The notes under the pieces were generated by a model. It was given only the letters and a program-made list of their open reading frames with translations, was not told the DNA's origin and ran no database searches. From positions 5,228,756 through 5,292,755 of the forward strand of contig SSNP01000019.1 in NCBI GenBank assembly GCA_006937955.1: a stretch of DNA of 64,000 nucleotides. Direction: 5' to 3'. Position 1 is the stretch's first letter. The number at the start of each line of letters is the position of its first letter. Positions 36,301-49,380 of this stretch are shown here, one piece after another. The translations under genes and the position numbers were made by a program. The stretch is from Pachypanchax playfairii. Taxonomy: Eukaryota; Chordata; Actinopteri; Cyprinodontiformes; Aplocheilidae.

Positions 36301-36800
36301 ACAGTTTTGCTAACTGTCAAGAATAAAAGTGGAATTGTTTATTTAGGTCAGTCATACAAGAAGATGCCTGATGCTGAAAAGATGCAGCATGTAGGTGCAA
36401 AAATAAATGCACTGTGTGCAAAAACATTCTTTTGTGTGTAAATTACTTGTTGATGAAGCATCTCCCGCTAGTCTGTAGATAACAGCAGGTACTTCTTTCA
36501 ATATTGATGAGCAGAATCTCAGAGTTTTGCATTTTGTAAAATTGATGTATTAGTTCTGTATTCATTTGAGTGGAAGTAAACAATGAACATACGGGTTTAC
36601 TGGAGGAGTGTTATGAAAAATTAAAAGACGAGAAGTGTGTATATATACAGAGTGGTGCACAATCAGAAGATGGTGAATAATAAAACTGTGGGGAATGAAA
36701 CATATTCAGAACCAAGAGAGTTTTCTGAGAAGATTGTTGTGTGAGTGGAAGTGTCAGTGGAAATTGTTGTACAGTGAGCTTAATAATTTAAATAAGTTAC
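32151..36800 (-). other. INSYN2B intron 2 (also DOCK2 intron)
   Basis: A 4650-bp intron on the minus strand with donor GTAACT and acceptor CCCCAG. It includes two purine-rich stretches (about 32465-32560 and 32990-33240, pyrimidine-rich on the transcribed INSYN2B strand) and an (AC)n tract. No further exon recognised. Confidence 0.7.
33294..33334. repeat. (AC)n microsatellite
   Basis: About 20 AC dinucleotides. Open frames of Cys-Val repeats over it on the minus strand are an artefact of the tract. Confidence 0.95.
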
Positions 36801-36875
36801 CTGTAAATGATGCAGGCTGTTCTCTGACAGGTGGGACAGTTGTTTATGTCTTGACCAGTTCTGTAGGAGCTGCGA
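36801..36875 (-). CDS. insyn2b: INSYN2B 75-bp coding exon (RSSYRTGQDINNCPTCQRTAC)
   Basis: On the minus strand the acceptor is TTTCTGCAG (ends 36876) and the donor is GTAACT (starts 36800). Joined to the GG left by the previous exon it reads Gly, then RSSYRTGQDINNCPTCQRTA and CIIY. The final AG joins T at 32150 to make Ser. The YRTGQD-N-C-TC--ACIIYSVE block is the family's most conserved part. The exon was located only by reading for this block. A hAT MITE ends 53 bp upstream of the acceptor. Confidence 0.93.
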
Positions 36876-36928
36876 CTGCAGAAACAACAAATGCAGACAG
36901 TCATACACGCTGTATTTTACCTATAGTG

Positions 36929-37141
36929 CAGGGGTCTCAAACTCCAGGCCTCGAGGGCCACTATCCTGCATGTTTTAGATGTTTCCCTGCTTCAACCCAC
37001 CTGATTCAAATGAACAAGTCGTTAACAGGCTTCTGCAGGACTTGTTGAAATACAGAGGATTTGAATCAGGTGTGTTGAAACAGGGAAACATCTAAAACAT
37101 GCAGGATAGTGGCCCTCGAGGCCTGGAGTTTGAGACCCCTG
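36929..37141. mobile_element. hAT-type MITE with perfect 8-bp duplication
   Basis: The element starts CAGGGGTCTCAAACTCCAGG and ends with its exact reverse complement, with inverted repeats extending about 70 bp into each arm. It is flanked by CTATAGTG on both sides (36921-36928 and 37142-37149), an 8-bp target duplication as hAT elements make. At 213 bp it has no coding capacity. It ends 53 bp upstream of the acceptor of the 75-bp INSYN2B exon. Confidence 0.95.
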
Positions 37142-37149
37142 CTATAGTG

Positions 37150-39838
37150 TATTATCACACATGCTAACTGTGTACAGATTAACAAGACTACAAGGCTAAA
37201 GACTGTGAAATTTAGCTAAAGGGATTTTTTAGAGTTTTTTTTTATTATCAGAGACATCACTCAAAATGAGCAGAGTCAATATAGAAAAAATATGTTCTCA
37301 CTCATGATCCACGACTGGTAGATCAATCACCCTTTTGTTGCTAATTTTAGGTACGTAAATCGGCTCTCCCTCAAAAAAAAAAAAAAAAATATATACTGTA
37401 TATCATACCGATGCAAGAGAACATTACATTAAAATATTTAAACCTTAAATTTTCCCATGAGACCGTTTGTTCTGTTTGTGCTGTTTTCTCAACCGAACAG
37501 GTCTGTATTATAACTGATCAACTGAGACTACTGAGTAGTAGTTTTACCAGAATAGTTTAGTGTTGCTACACGAGTGCTTTTCAGCAGCACGTCCCAAATG
37601 TTTGCTCAACTCTTGGAAAACTAAGAAAACATCTGGTGTAATGACAAGGTGTTGCTTTGTTGTGAAAAAAGCAAAAACTAAGAAAAAAATAGTCTAATAC
37701 AAGATTGTAAAGGTTCTAAATGTTTTGATTTAACATTCCCTTGAATCTGTATGTTTTTTTTGGTACAACAACTATTTTAGTTGCTAGAAATTGACAACAG
37801 AAGTGAAACTAATCCGGCAGTAATAAACCTCATTCTTTTCTAACTGCATCTTACCGTTTCTACAGACTCTGCTCACTTTGTGATTTCAACATCGGGTAAG
37901 GTCCTTACTGTTGAGGATTAATCAAAATGACTGAACTGTTTAGATGAAAGAATAAATGTGTTGTTAGAATTGAAATTTTCATCTCACTCTCTCCTGAGAT
38001 CATGTTACTGACATCATTCATTATCTTTCTTACTGATCTCTATCAAAGACAAAAATAGCACTAAAGACAAGTGTTTGATTTAGTAAAGAAAATAACGAAG
38101 TGAGAAGAGAACAACAACCAATTAGATCAGCCAAAGCTTTAATCACAGTCTAACGAGATAAAACAGGTGTTTGTTTCACGAGAGAATGTTACAAGTAGAG
38201 AAAATTTCCTGTTATTATTAGCTATAAGTTGTATTTCTGTAAAATTAAATGTTTCTGCCAACAGTTCAGTTTCAGAGAACAGAGGGAAACTGGATGTTGT
38301 TAGTCCTCTCAGCAAACTCGGGGACTATTGTGACCAATAAAACTTGCCAAAATGTTAATATGTACTTTGCCTGAACTTCTTGAAGTGTGAAATATTCATT
38401 GGAAAGTTCTTTGCCAAAGTAGATTTAAGATATGTGTATTTGGAGGCTTGTTTTGAAAATCTGGTCCAACTAATGATATTAATTGATTTTTAAGGGTTCT
38501 AGAAATCCTCTGTCAATACATCAAAAGTTGGATTTTGATGGATTCTACCCCCCTGGGCTACTTTCATGTATGGCGCAACAACATAGTCCATCTAAAGTTT
38601 AGTTTTGCTTGTTAATATATCTTTCTATCTTTTAATTTCTCTTTTTTCTCATCCTCTTCATCTCTCTTTCTGATATTGTCAGACACTCAGCTCAGACCCG
38701 CCCAGTGCATGGTATTAGGGAAAAACAGCTTAAACATTACGTTTCAAAGTCTTATTGTTCATCTTAATCATTAATTGTAGGGTAATCTGGATTAGGATTG
38801 AGCAAGAGACAGCTGTTAATCCTGTACAGAAAGTAGGCGAATAAAAAGAAATGGGAAAAAAAAAAAATGTTAAGCCTGTTGGACATGTAACCACCTTATG
38901 GATTGGAACAAAGCTAATATTAATATTTTATGGGTTTAGGAAAAGTAAAAAAAGTACCAACCCATTCAGAACATTCTGACTACAAAACAGACTGTTTTTA
39001 ATTCCCAAAAAAGTCAATTTATAGACCTCTTCAGTTTATTTATATCATGGATTTTTACAAAGTGTCTCATCATTTTATGCAGATGACTCTCTACTTTAAA
39101 TACACGTTTGACATAATTAATTTCCCGAGTCTGAATAATGTGATTTCCAGCTGATTCTTGCATTAATGGCTTTTTAACAAATGAAGAAAGATAAAAAAGA
39201 AGAGAGAAAAGATTTAGACACAGAATCTAGCAAAGGTAGAAGTGGACAAATGAATTACTGGTGGTGGGTTACGAAGCAAATAAAAATAAGTTCTGAAAGA
39301 AAGAAACAATTGATGAGTTTGTCTCGCCAAGCTACACAATGTGTTATCAGGACTGCATAGTTAAAAGTAAATAAAATGAGGTAACGGGGGAGATATAAGG
39401 ATGCTAACACAGACTAAAGCAAAGCAAATCGTCATTATTCTACAGGATTGCGTCACACTGTTTAATACACACAAGCATTGCAATTCTCTAAAGGCCTGAA
39501 ATTTAAAAAGCTATTACACAAACTTGAAAGCCTGTCTGGATATTTATTGCTATAAAAACTCCAATATACTCTCTCCTGAATGTTGTGCACTCCCCTGACA
39601 ATCACTTTGCTTCCTTTTTAAACTCTTTTTATCACTCTAGCACACTCTTGCTTGAGCAGTGGCTCTTGCAGCGAATGCCTCTCATTTATCGTTTTTCTTC
39701 TATCCTTATTCTTATCTCTTCCTCTTTTGCTATCTATCCAAGCTTCATAACTTCAAATGTATACTTCATTCTGCTTTTGATTTTTCTTTGGACTTTCTTC
39801 CCCTCCTTTCTTGTATTTTTGTCCCTAAATTCTCTCAC
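37150..39838 (-). other. Remainder of INSYN2B intron 1
   Basis: Intron between the main coding exon and the 75-bp exon; together with the MITE it spans 39838-36876. No other exon recognised. An A-run followed by ATATATAC occurs at about 37373-37397. Confidence 0.7.
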
Positions 39839-41352
39839 CCTTCGCTGAAAGCCTTGCTCTTCTCCAGGTCTTGAATCACATTGAGAAGCACCTTGATCTT
39901 CTCTTGATTGGACAGCAGGTTTTCCTCCACGCTCTGTAGCTGTCTCTCCAGCCCACGTGGTGCTTTCACTGTGTGTCCAGCTAAAAGTCCTCCCGGAGCC
40001 CCGTTACATTGTGCTTTCAGATGAGTCTTACAAGGCGCTGATCGGTCATCGAATGATTTGCTCTTCGTTGTGGTGTTGATTTGTTCTGGGAATTGTTTGG
40101 ATGTATTTGTGGTCTCCTGGTTTTTGGTTTGCGCTACAGGTGTGACTGGTTTAGAATTAGATGTCTTAGGGGAATTTTGTGGTGGAAGAGGTGGGAGAAT
40201 GTTAGATTTGGAGTCACTGTGAGAAGACGGTGTTTGAGGCCTAGGAATGATGTGGACTGCATTCTCATCGGATTTCTGCTTCTGAGTTTGATCTTGAGTG
40301 TGTTTGTCAGATAAATTCTGTGTGGTTGCCTTTGAATTTTGTGTGTGTGTCTGACGTCTATCCGTGCTTGCTGTGTTATGTGAGTTTGTTTCTACTGTTT
40401 GGGTGGCTGAGTCTTTATAACAGGTAAAATCTGCTGAGCGTGGCCTCATCTGCTGCTTTGAATCCTTTTTGTTCTGAGCGTGTGTCGTGCGGTTAGACTG
40501 TGAACTGTGTGTTTTGGGTATAGTGTGTGGCAGCTGTGGTATTTGCTGTGTGTTGGCTCTGTCTGTGTTCTTGGCATCAGACTGTGAGTTCAGAGCAGCA
40601 GAGGCTTTTCTTGACTGGGCGGGAGCTGCAGATGTTTTCCGTGGCGGATTAGGTAAAGTCTGACTTGCTGTGATATGATTGACTGCCCTCCTGCGACATG
40701 CACCTGTGCACTGTGTAATCTGTGATCGTCTCCTCCCACATGTCCCACAAAGTCGATGTGGGGAATTTGTGATCGCTCGACAAGGCCGAGGTGGGGTGGC
40801 GTGTACTGTGCTACAAACACTTGCTGTTTTTAATACTGAGCGATGACCTTCTCCCCGTAAAGACTGAACCCTCCTCTTCTCCTGGACTGGCTCTTTACCT
40901 TCTGTGGTCTCACTGCAAACTCCTCCCACCAGTTCAGAGGCTACCACACTGCCATTTGTATACCGCGCTGTCCTTTTGTCTCTTATGTCCTTAGGGTTTG
41001 TTTGGATGGTTTTGATTTGACAATAAACTCCACTGCCCGACCCCTGTGACCCCATGTCGTCCTGTGTCAGGCTGTTGATATCGTTCTGAGATGTCTCTTT
41101 GGACACCAGCGCGCCGTTGCTGTCACTTCTGATAACTCCTCTGGTCTCTGCTGTCATTGTTTTGTCTGTTGCCATGGTGAGGAGCTGATGAGTGTTGGTA
41201 GGTTGGCTGCCGTGCCGTTTGATGGAGGGGAGAGTCCGTATTCTGGGAGATGTCTGCACCCCAATGCTGCACAGTGGGCCCCATCGCCCCCCCGCCAGTG
41301 GAACTCCCAGCGCTGGCACTGGATTGGTTGGGTCGGCCACCCTCCTGCCCAT
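39839..41352 (-). CDS. insyn2b: INSYN2B main coding exon (first 504 codons plus 2 nt)
   Basis: I chose ATG at 41352 because an in-frame TGA lies 18 nt upstream and no earlier in-frame ATG exists. A possible acceptor (CCTTTCAG) precedes 41396, so the exon may begin there with a short 5' UTR. The first 27 residues look atypical, so ATGs at Met60, Met66 or a missed upstream exon cannot be excluded. However, the conserved GVQTSP at 31-36 argues that the frame is translated before Met60. The reading frame runs on 2 nt past the donor GTGAGA (39838-39833) into a TGA, which is intronic. Cys pairs at 202/205 and 215/219 and a TQT motif (residues 317-319) stand out. Confidence 0.93.
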
Positions 41353-41396
41353 GCTCCTCCCCCGGTTGGCTCAGCCCCCGGAGGAGCTGAAAGGGA

Positions 41397-43424
41397 TGGA
41401 GGTGGGCGGTGACATCAGCCAATGTCAGTAAGAATATATCCAATGAAAAGTCCAAATCGTCCAACTTTTGTTTATCTAAATGAGTCCGAGCATTTGGGTT
41501 GGAGATTACAGGTTGTGTAGACAGGAAGTCAATATCCAAGAAAGTTTTTAAATTCTTCCATTATTAGCCACTGTTCTGAATTGGCTATTTTTATTTGGAT
41601 GTTGCAATCAAAATACTTTCGGACCATTTGCCCACAGATGATGACTTCTCTTCAGGTTCATTCTGAGGAGAAAAGAAGGAGAGAGACAATAAATCAAACA
41701 GACCAAAGAAAGTCCTGAGGTAATAAAGGCTAAAACTGGCAAGAAGACACAGACATTAGGCACATTAAGCACTGTATAAAAGCTTCGACCTCGACTGAAT
41801 GCTTGCACTGACCAGATCGATAGAAGACTATCAAGTTCTTATAACCCAGTGGGTACGTGGGAGTTATAGTGGCAAAATGTTACATCTCATTTAAGTGAAG
41901 AAGGAGGATGTTTAGAGATTTCTTTAAGGGGATAGCACTTATCTTGTTAACGTTGCATTACACACTCAGCTGATTCCTTAATAAGTCCTAGAAACGCCTT
42001 GCTTTTGATATCGACACAGTCTTTTATTTTGAAATGAGAGCTCATTCTAATACTTTTAAAAAGGCAGCATGACCTTTTTTCTTTAAAAGAAAAAAAGGCT
42101 GCTTAAAGTTAGTCTTGGTGTTAGTGTTAACCCTTTTTCCTTTTGTTTAATTATCTTGTCGGCAACAACGTAGTGATACAAAGTCTCAATACAAGATGAT
42201 GGAAAATAGAAATGTTGTCAAATGTTTTAACTCTGACTTTGATGAATCAGCTCAATCCTGGGGAAGTGCAGCAGAGCAAGAAGTGATTGACATTCAGAGT
42301 GTTTAACATTCATAGTATCAAAATGCCTGTCGATTTTCTCTGTCACTCTTAAGTGAAATTGTTTAATGTCTGAAGTTATATTTTTATACATATATTTGTC
42401 ATGAAATTTAAAAACATTATTAAAAAAAGTTACATTTTTATGTTGAAAGATAAGATTTCATGTTACATAACACCAATAGAAGAAACATGCTAGTCACATA
42501 ATTTATGTTACTGTAAAAAGCAAAAAAAAAAAAAAGTGACTTGTCCAAGTCCCTTCATTTCCCAGAGAACTGGCTCTGAGTGTTGTACAGCGTCACTCAG
42601 TGATTATCTAATAAAATTGGTGCCAAGATATTATAGCATTAGCTTCTTTACCATTAGGGAATTGGGTCATTGCAGCAGCTGATATTTAGAAGTTAAAATG
42701 ACATGTGGAAGGGTTATTTATATATACAACTACAATTTGTTGTGTTTTTGAGGGCATGGGAAAAGTAATTTAAGCCACATTTATCTGAGTAGATTTCATT
42801 TAATGTAATGGAATCACATTATTGTAATTGGTAGTTCAATGCAGAAGTGGATTTGTTTTCTGGCTCTGCACTAAATTAAATCATCATTTTGGATGTCAAA
42901 GTTCAGGCTTGATATGTAAGTTTAATTTCTCGATGGAGTCAGAATATTTTTTTAATGTATTTATAGTATTTTTTCCATCTAGTTACTGGGACACTGCAGT
43001 AATTAATCCTGGGTGTTTGGGGCTGCAGCCATAAGGGTTTTCATAATAGAGCCAGTTAGTGTTTATTACAAACACAATAAGGACTATTTTCCATTATTTT
43101 TGTGTTTCATTCACTCTGGTTCACATGACGTGATACTACATGTTTAAGGGATGAAATAAACAGAAATAAAGTGTAAATAAGTTATATTCTTTTAGCAGCA
43201 GAGTTGCTTCTTCTACAAATTCAGCAGGGACAACTATAGATCATCATCCAGTTAGTGTGGATCGATGATGCTGAAACATGTTTTGTCTTGTTACAGAATG
43301 TATTTCACATAATTCTAAATGAATAGTTATTCAAGATATCTGTGTTTTCTATACTCGCTTGTTTCTCCTCAGGTTCATAGAATGGGGGGTGGGGGGGTGG
43401 GGGGGGTGTAATCTCATCAGCAAC
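41397..43424 (-). other. Region upstream of INSYN2B coding exon; no exon identified
   Basis: Lies 5' of the INSYN2B coding exon on the minus strand. Non-coding 5' exons are expected somewhere upstream in the DOCK2 intron, but none can be placed. A possible acceptor CCTTTCAG ends at 41397. Confidence 0.4.
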
Positions 43425-43602
43425 AATTAAACCTGGAGAGATCACCAGTCTATCACAGATCCACATAGAAACCAAAAAATCCTCCACACCTGGGGTCAAT
43501 TTTGAGTCACTCGTTAACTTAACATGCATGTTTTTGTCTGTGGGAGGCAACAAGATAAAACCAACATGTTGCTTTTTGCTGCAAGTGCCACCAAACTCTA
43601 TT
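43425..43602. repeat. Interspersed repeat, copy 2 of the 13056 family (short, decayed)
   Basis: Contains GGGGTCAATTTTGAGTCAC, AACATGCATGTTTTTGTCTG and TGTGGGAGGCAACAAG, in the same order as at 13190-13250. Confidence 0.65.
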
Positions 43603-44961
43603 TAAGACAGATGCATTTTAATTTAAAAAGAGGAAATCATTAAGTTAAGGAAAAGACACGATTCTGAAAAGGATTTCAAATTAAAATGGTAATCAATAAG
43701 GTTTTATTTTTTAGTTTAGAAATGAAATTAAGAGTTTATAGAGCTGAATAAATGTTTCAATAAGCCTTTTTTAACTTTTTTCTTGTTATGGTCCGGCATT
43801 TAATTTAGTCTGACCAGCAAGAAATGAATAAAGATCCCAATTCTTGGATTTTAGGATTAAGAGAATAGAAGAAAGCTGAAAAGCTCTATCCCAGTTACAA
43901 CCATTCTCACATTAGATAATCAGAAACTTTTAGATATGAATAAATACATTAAAAATTACCAAAATATTAAAAGCACCAATATCAAGCCTCATGTATTAAT
44001 ACTGTTTAAATGCTACAATCACAAAGATAAAGATTAATTTGAATCGGGTTAATTATCTTTCAAATTCAGCACAAAGTAACAAATTTACCCTTAAATAACC
44101 TGAAAATGATGCAACTATTATATAAAACTTCAGAGTATTTTAAGTTGGTCCCAGCAACACCCCCGACAGTTGGAATGTGATGTGAAACCTGCTGACAAAC
44201 ACTTCTCTCTAACACTTAACGTGAAAAATGGCTTGTTTCATGCAGAACGATGAAACAGCAGAGCAAAGATGCAAACTGTCAACAGCAGGGCGGCACAAGA
44301 TTTCTCAACATACAGAAGTACAGCTGCTCACCTACTGCATTTTTTTAATAATCGATGAGATTACTGGTATTAGAGACAAAAGCAAGTAAATGTTGTCTCA
44401 GAGGAAACAGAAAATATCACAAAGTTCTAGAGGTTGGGCAGTCAGCAGTAATTACATCCATCTTCTCAATACTTAAATTCAACCTGACTGACGAGTCTCA
44501 CCTCTAATCACATGCTTCATATGTATTCAGAATCACAGTCATGGATGAATCCTCTCATACCAATGATCCGTCTTGATTTATAGCCACTCATTTAAAAAGC
44601 CTGATGTCCATATGCTGTTTTTACACCACAAGCAGAATAACAATGAACATTAAAACATTTTTACTGTCCAGGGAAACTGATCATGTCGAACTCTTTATAA
44701 AGCCACTTTTCTTTTAAGAGCATTAAATATTAAAACTGAGTGAGTATGATTTATAATAATAGTTGCACTGCACATGAACTGCTCCAGCGATCTGTGCACA
44801 GACTGTGTAGTTTGTGTTGCACCTGCAGCTTTCAAGATGTAGAACAGTTGTTGTGCATTTGCACATCTGTTACACTGCTTGTATGTGTAGCGTCGGTTAG
44901 CAAGTCATGGAATAGTGATCAGTCTTTCGGTGGACCACAGAGGGGTTTTAGCCAGAATACA
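43603..44961. other. DOCK2 intron, nothing recognised
   Basis: AT-rich intron with no gene or clear repeat. Confidence 0.4.
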
Positions 44962-45301
44962 CACATCCCTTCACAAATTATTAAAAGGTTCTTTTCCATT
45001 TACAAAGCCAGGCACAGCCTCGGGGTGGATGAGAAAAATACAATTTACATATGATGATATTTTTCTAAAGAACAGACTGGGAACGCTAAAATAGAAGTGC
45101 TTGAAAGGAGTGTGTGTGAATGTTTGATTGTGCACCTGAGTTTGCTTTGGGCTTCAGACTAAGCCAGTTGAAGGTAATTTCTCCGCAGCCTATTTCCAAG
45201 TATTTGTCTTTCCATCAGTAGCCACACTAGAGAGCAGAACACCTGCTGCAACAAAAGTTTCCTTCTGCCTTTTTTCTCTCTCCGCAGTCAGCATCTGACA
45301 T
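44962..45301. repeat. Duplicate flank left of the 30-N gap
   Basis: 340 bp that reappear at 45332-45670 with one deletion and one substitution. It ends at GCATCTGACAT, exactly where the long TG tract would begin. Contig-end overlap is the simplest reading. Confidence 0.92.
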
Positions 45302-45331
45302 NNNNNNNNNNNNNNNNNNNNNNNNNNNNNN
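45302..45331. other. Assembly gap (30 N)
   Basis: A run of 30 undetermined bases between two copies of the same 340-bp sequence. Confidence 0.99.

Positions 45332-46703
<1,372 letters not shown>

Positions 46704-46738
<35 letters not shown>
46704..46738. repeat. (TG)n microsatellite
   Basis: About 17 TG dinucleotides. Confidence 0.95.
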
Positions 46739-46740
<2 letters not shown>

Positions 46741-47920
46741 GGATGACAGAGATTTGCTTTACTGCTCTGTAATTACACTGCTTCTTCCAGTAACTATCTC
46801 TCACCCACTCACTGCCAGGACATGAACAAACACAGCAGTCTGTTGGACCTTTGAGACCTGGTACACACAGCGTTTTAAGTTGTGTGGTCATTTTTTTTTT
46901 TTTGGTCTGAAGCAACAGAAGAAATTTTAAACTTTTAATGAAAGATTTAGTTGTTTAAGTAAAGTTATATTACAAACATTTAGCTCGTCTTTTCAGGTTC
47001 TGGGAGTTGCTGGATCATGGATTGATTGATTTGATCTTTATTTGTTGGTTGATTGAAAGAGATTGTTCATTTCGTGAAGGTAGTGGTTCACTGGGCCGAG
47101 ACTGATGGCGACAAACTGGGAATGGCGTTTGGGAGGGAGTTTTCTATTGTCTCAAAACTAGTATTTGCTGGAATTTTGAACATGTTCAAACAATTTGCAA
47201 AACGTTTTTTCTCAAAAACAGTCACAGAGTCATCACAAGCATCTGAAATGTGTCTGAAACGCTTCTCAGTTTAGTCAGAAACTGTGGTGTCCTAAAAAAA
47301 TACATTGTGACTGATCGGAGACGAAAAGAAACAGAATCTGTCATTCCAAATGTGACAAAATTGAAATTGGGCTAAATTGCAAACAAATTAAAGCATGATT
47401 AAGACATCTTGTGGTCTCATTGTAACTTGAAAATTTGCACATCATTAGAGTGAATGTGGTAATTTACTTGTAGTTTTGATAGATACAAAAGTTCTGTCTG
47501 TGTCTAGTTGCCAACACTCGCAGCCCAGGGAGATACAAGATTTATCTCGTTTAATTCAAAAGCTAACAGTAAAATGACTTAATTATCCTCTGCTTTCCTT
47601 TAAAAAAAAAACTATAACATGTTAGTTTATTCAATAACAAGATGCAAATCTTTGCAGATATAACAATAAACATAAATATTCAAATCCAGTCCCTCTTCAA
47701 GTTTTAAATTCCTCAAGTTTTTGAAGCATTTCGGTTCTTCTCGGGTCGCTTTTCTAAGAGTTTTGGCAGGAAGGACGTTTTAAGCTTCTTGTGAACTTGC
47801 CACACTTCTTTGAGCTGATCTTACATCTCTTTTTGGAATCCCCAGCTGAATTTAATGACGCTGAGATCAGAACTCCATGTGGACTTCATCTTGTATCGCA
47901 GGACTTTTTGTTCATCCGGT
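46739..47920. other. DOCK2 intron, nothing recognised
   Basis: No exon or recognised repeat. Confidence 0.4.
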
Positions 47921-48115
47921 GACTTTAAAGAGTAACGTGTAGGACTTGGTTATAGATAGTGGCAACCAACAGAATTCCCCTGACACAAGGTGTTCTCACA
48001 AGCATTAAGAAAAAACTATAGGGGTCATAAAAATAAAATGCCCCTCTCTAAAGTCAGTGTATGATTTGTACTTTCTTGGCCACTGTAGAAATATGCTTGT
48101 GCATCAGGGTAGACT
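47921..48115. mobile_element. Probable decayed interspersed element beginning TTTAAAGAG
   Basis: Starts TTTAAAGAGTAACGTGTAGG and contains TGCCCCTCTCTAAAGTCAGTG and GGCCACTGTAGAAATATG. These resemble a dispersed fish repeat family I recall. No right terminus was found, so the class is open; the TTAAAGAG start resembles the K1 and THAP elements. Confidence 0.4.
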
Positions 48116-48980
48116 TTGTGCTACTTGTAGAAATAAAACTAAAGCTTTTATTTTGATCAAACACTAATTAAAGCATAGTTATAAATATTATTGGGCTTTC
48201 TGGCCAAAGGATTTTTAGTATTTCTTTGACTCCAGCTGTATTGTCAGCATCTATCCATGTGTGTCGAGACAACAGTTGTTTAAAATTAAAAGACGACTGC
48301 AGATTTGTGTGCTGCATTGCAGATATAAAACATGTATGCGCTGGATCTGGCATCTCTCTTTGCTGTTATTTCTTTAATTGCCGATTTCTTCCCCTCTTAA
48401 GTGTCACAAAGCGCAAATTTAATAAAATATCTCTTAAAAAAAACTGAAAAAGCTGCTCTGCAGCTTGTTTTGTTGTACATTTTAATTAAGTCCATCTGTA
48501 TTGTTTGGAGATACGCTTTCATCAGCGTTTTAAGTTAAGAGCCAGATGCCACAAAGACTGATGTTCTTATCACATAAAGTCCAACATCTCAGTCAGCCCA
48601 TAGTTAAACACAGAGTGTGTGAGACACAGATAGCCAGAGACTGAAGTGGATCATCTTGAGCCTGAATATAAACTCCTGAAACGGGGAACATGATGTTCAT
48701 GAACATCACCCCTTTAATTTAAACATCTGAGCAGATGTAAAGTCTAGTTTTCCTCTCGTTGGGTGACTGTTGGTTGTAAATTATACTTTACATGAACTCC
48801 TCTGTGTACATGCGCTTTGATGTTTGGAAGTGTTTATGCTAGCAGATAGCAAAAGATAAATCCATTAGGATTACGTGGACCAGACTAACTTGAATTGTAA
48901 CGTCTGAGAAACCTTCAGATTATTATAAAAATTGTACAAACTGAAAATAAAACTAAAGTGTTCATTTAGTATTTTTGGCT
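48116..48980. other. DOCK2 intron, nothing recognised
   Basis: No exon or repeat recognised. Confidence 0.4.
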
Positions 48981-48982
48981 TA

Positions 48983-49378
48983 CCGTATATACTCGCGTAT
49001 AAGTCGATTCACGTATAAGTCGGACCTCTTTCTCAGCAGAAAAATGGAGGAATTTAGCATTGACGCGTGTATAAGTCGGTGTCAGAATCAGTTTGTGTCG
49101 GGACGTTTGTGAAAATGGGAGCAGAAAAGAATGAAAATCAGTATTTATTGTTTGTCATGTTTATTGATTAAAAGATATAACGTGTCTTTGATAATTCATG
49201 CTGATAAGGAACATCGTTTGCTCGTCCGAGTACTTGCTCCAATCCCCAAACTGTTGACATTTTCCTCTGGAAAAAAAACTACTTCTTCCCGATATCTCGC
49301 GCATAAGTCGGAACCCATCTTCAGACCTGAAATTTACTCCTCAAAAAACCGGCTTATACGCAAATATACAGTATACGG
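48983..49378. mobile_element. TA-flanked MITE with CCGTATA inverted ends
   Basis: The left end reads CCGTATATACTCGCGTATAA and the right end, read inward, CCGTATACTGTATATTTGCG then TATAAGCCGG. Both are flanked by TA. About 396 bp, with further GTATAAGTCGG words inside. A TA duplication fits Tc1/mariner-type elements. No transposase. Confidence 0.82.
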
Positions 49379-49380
49379 TA

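Larger units (their letters stand above)
31967..41352 (-). other. insyn2b: INSYN2B (FAM196B) gene nested antisense in DOCK2 intron
   Basis: INSYN2 proteins are linked to gephyrin-containing inhibitory postsynapses; this is known mainly for the paralogue INSYN2A. Three minus-strand coding exons (41352-39839, 36875-36801, 32150-31967) join in phase and total 1773 nt, which is 590 residues plus stop. Seen in the protein: GVQTSP near the N-terminus (residues 31-36), a long Ser/Thr/Gln-rich middle, a proline-rich patch (LPPLPPQNSPK, about 386-396), a predicted helix around LERQLQSVEENLLSNQEKIK (468-487), then SSYRTGQDINNCPTCQRTAC, IIYSVEHDFRQQEGRF and a basic C-terminus ending KKCFWWL. The location and orientation match human FAM196B within DOCK2, which supports 2B over 2A (the latter lies in DOCK1). 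Non-coding 5' exons and the promoter were not located. Confidence 0.93.

Noticed and set aside
41123..41539. 138-codon minus-strand open frame overlapping the INSYN2B start
   Set aside because: It is in another frame; the conserved GVQTSP and downstream INSYN2B sequence are in the frame of 41352.
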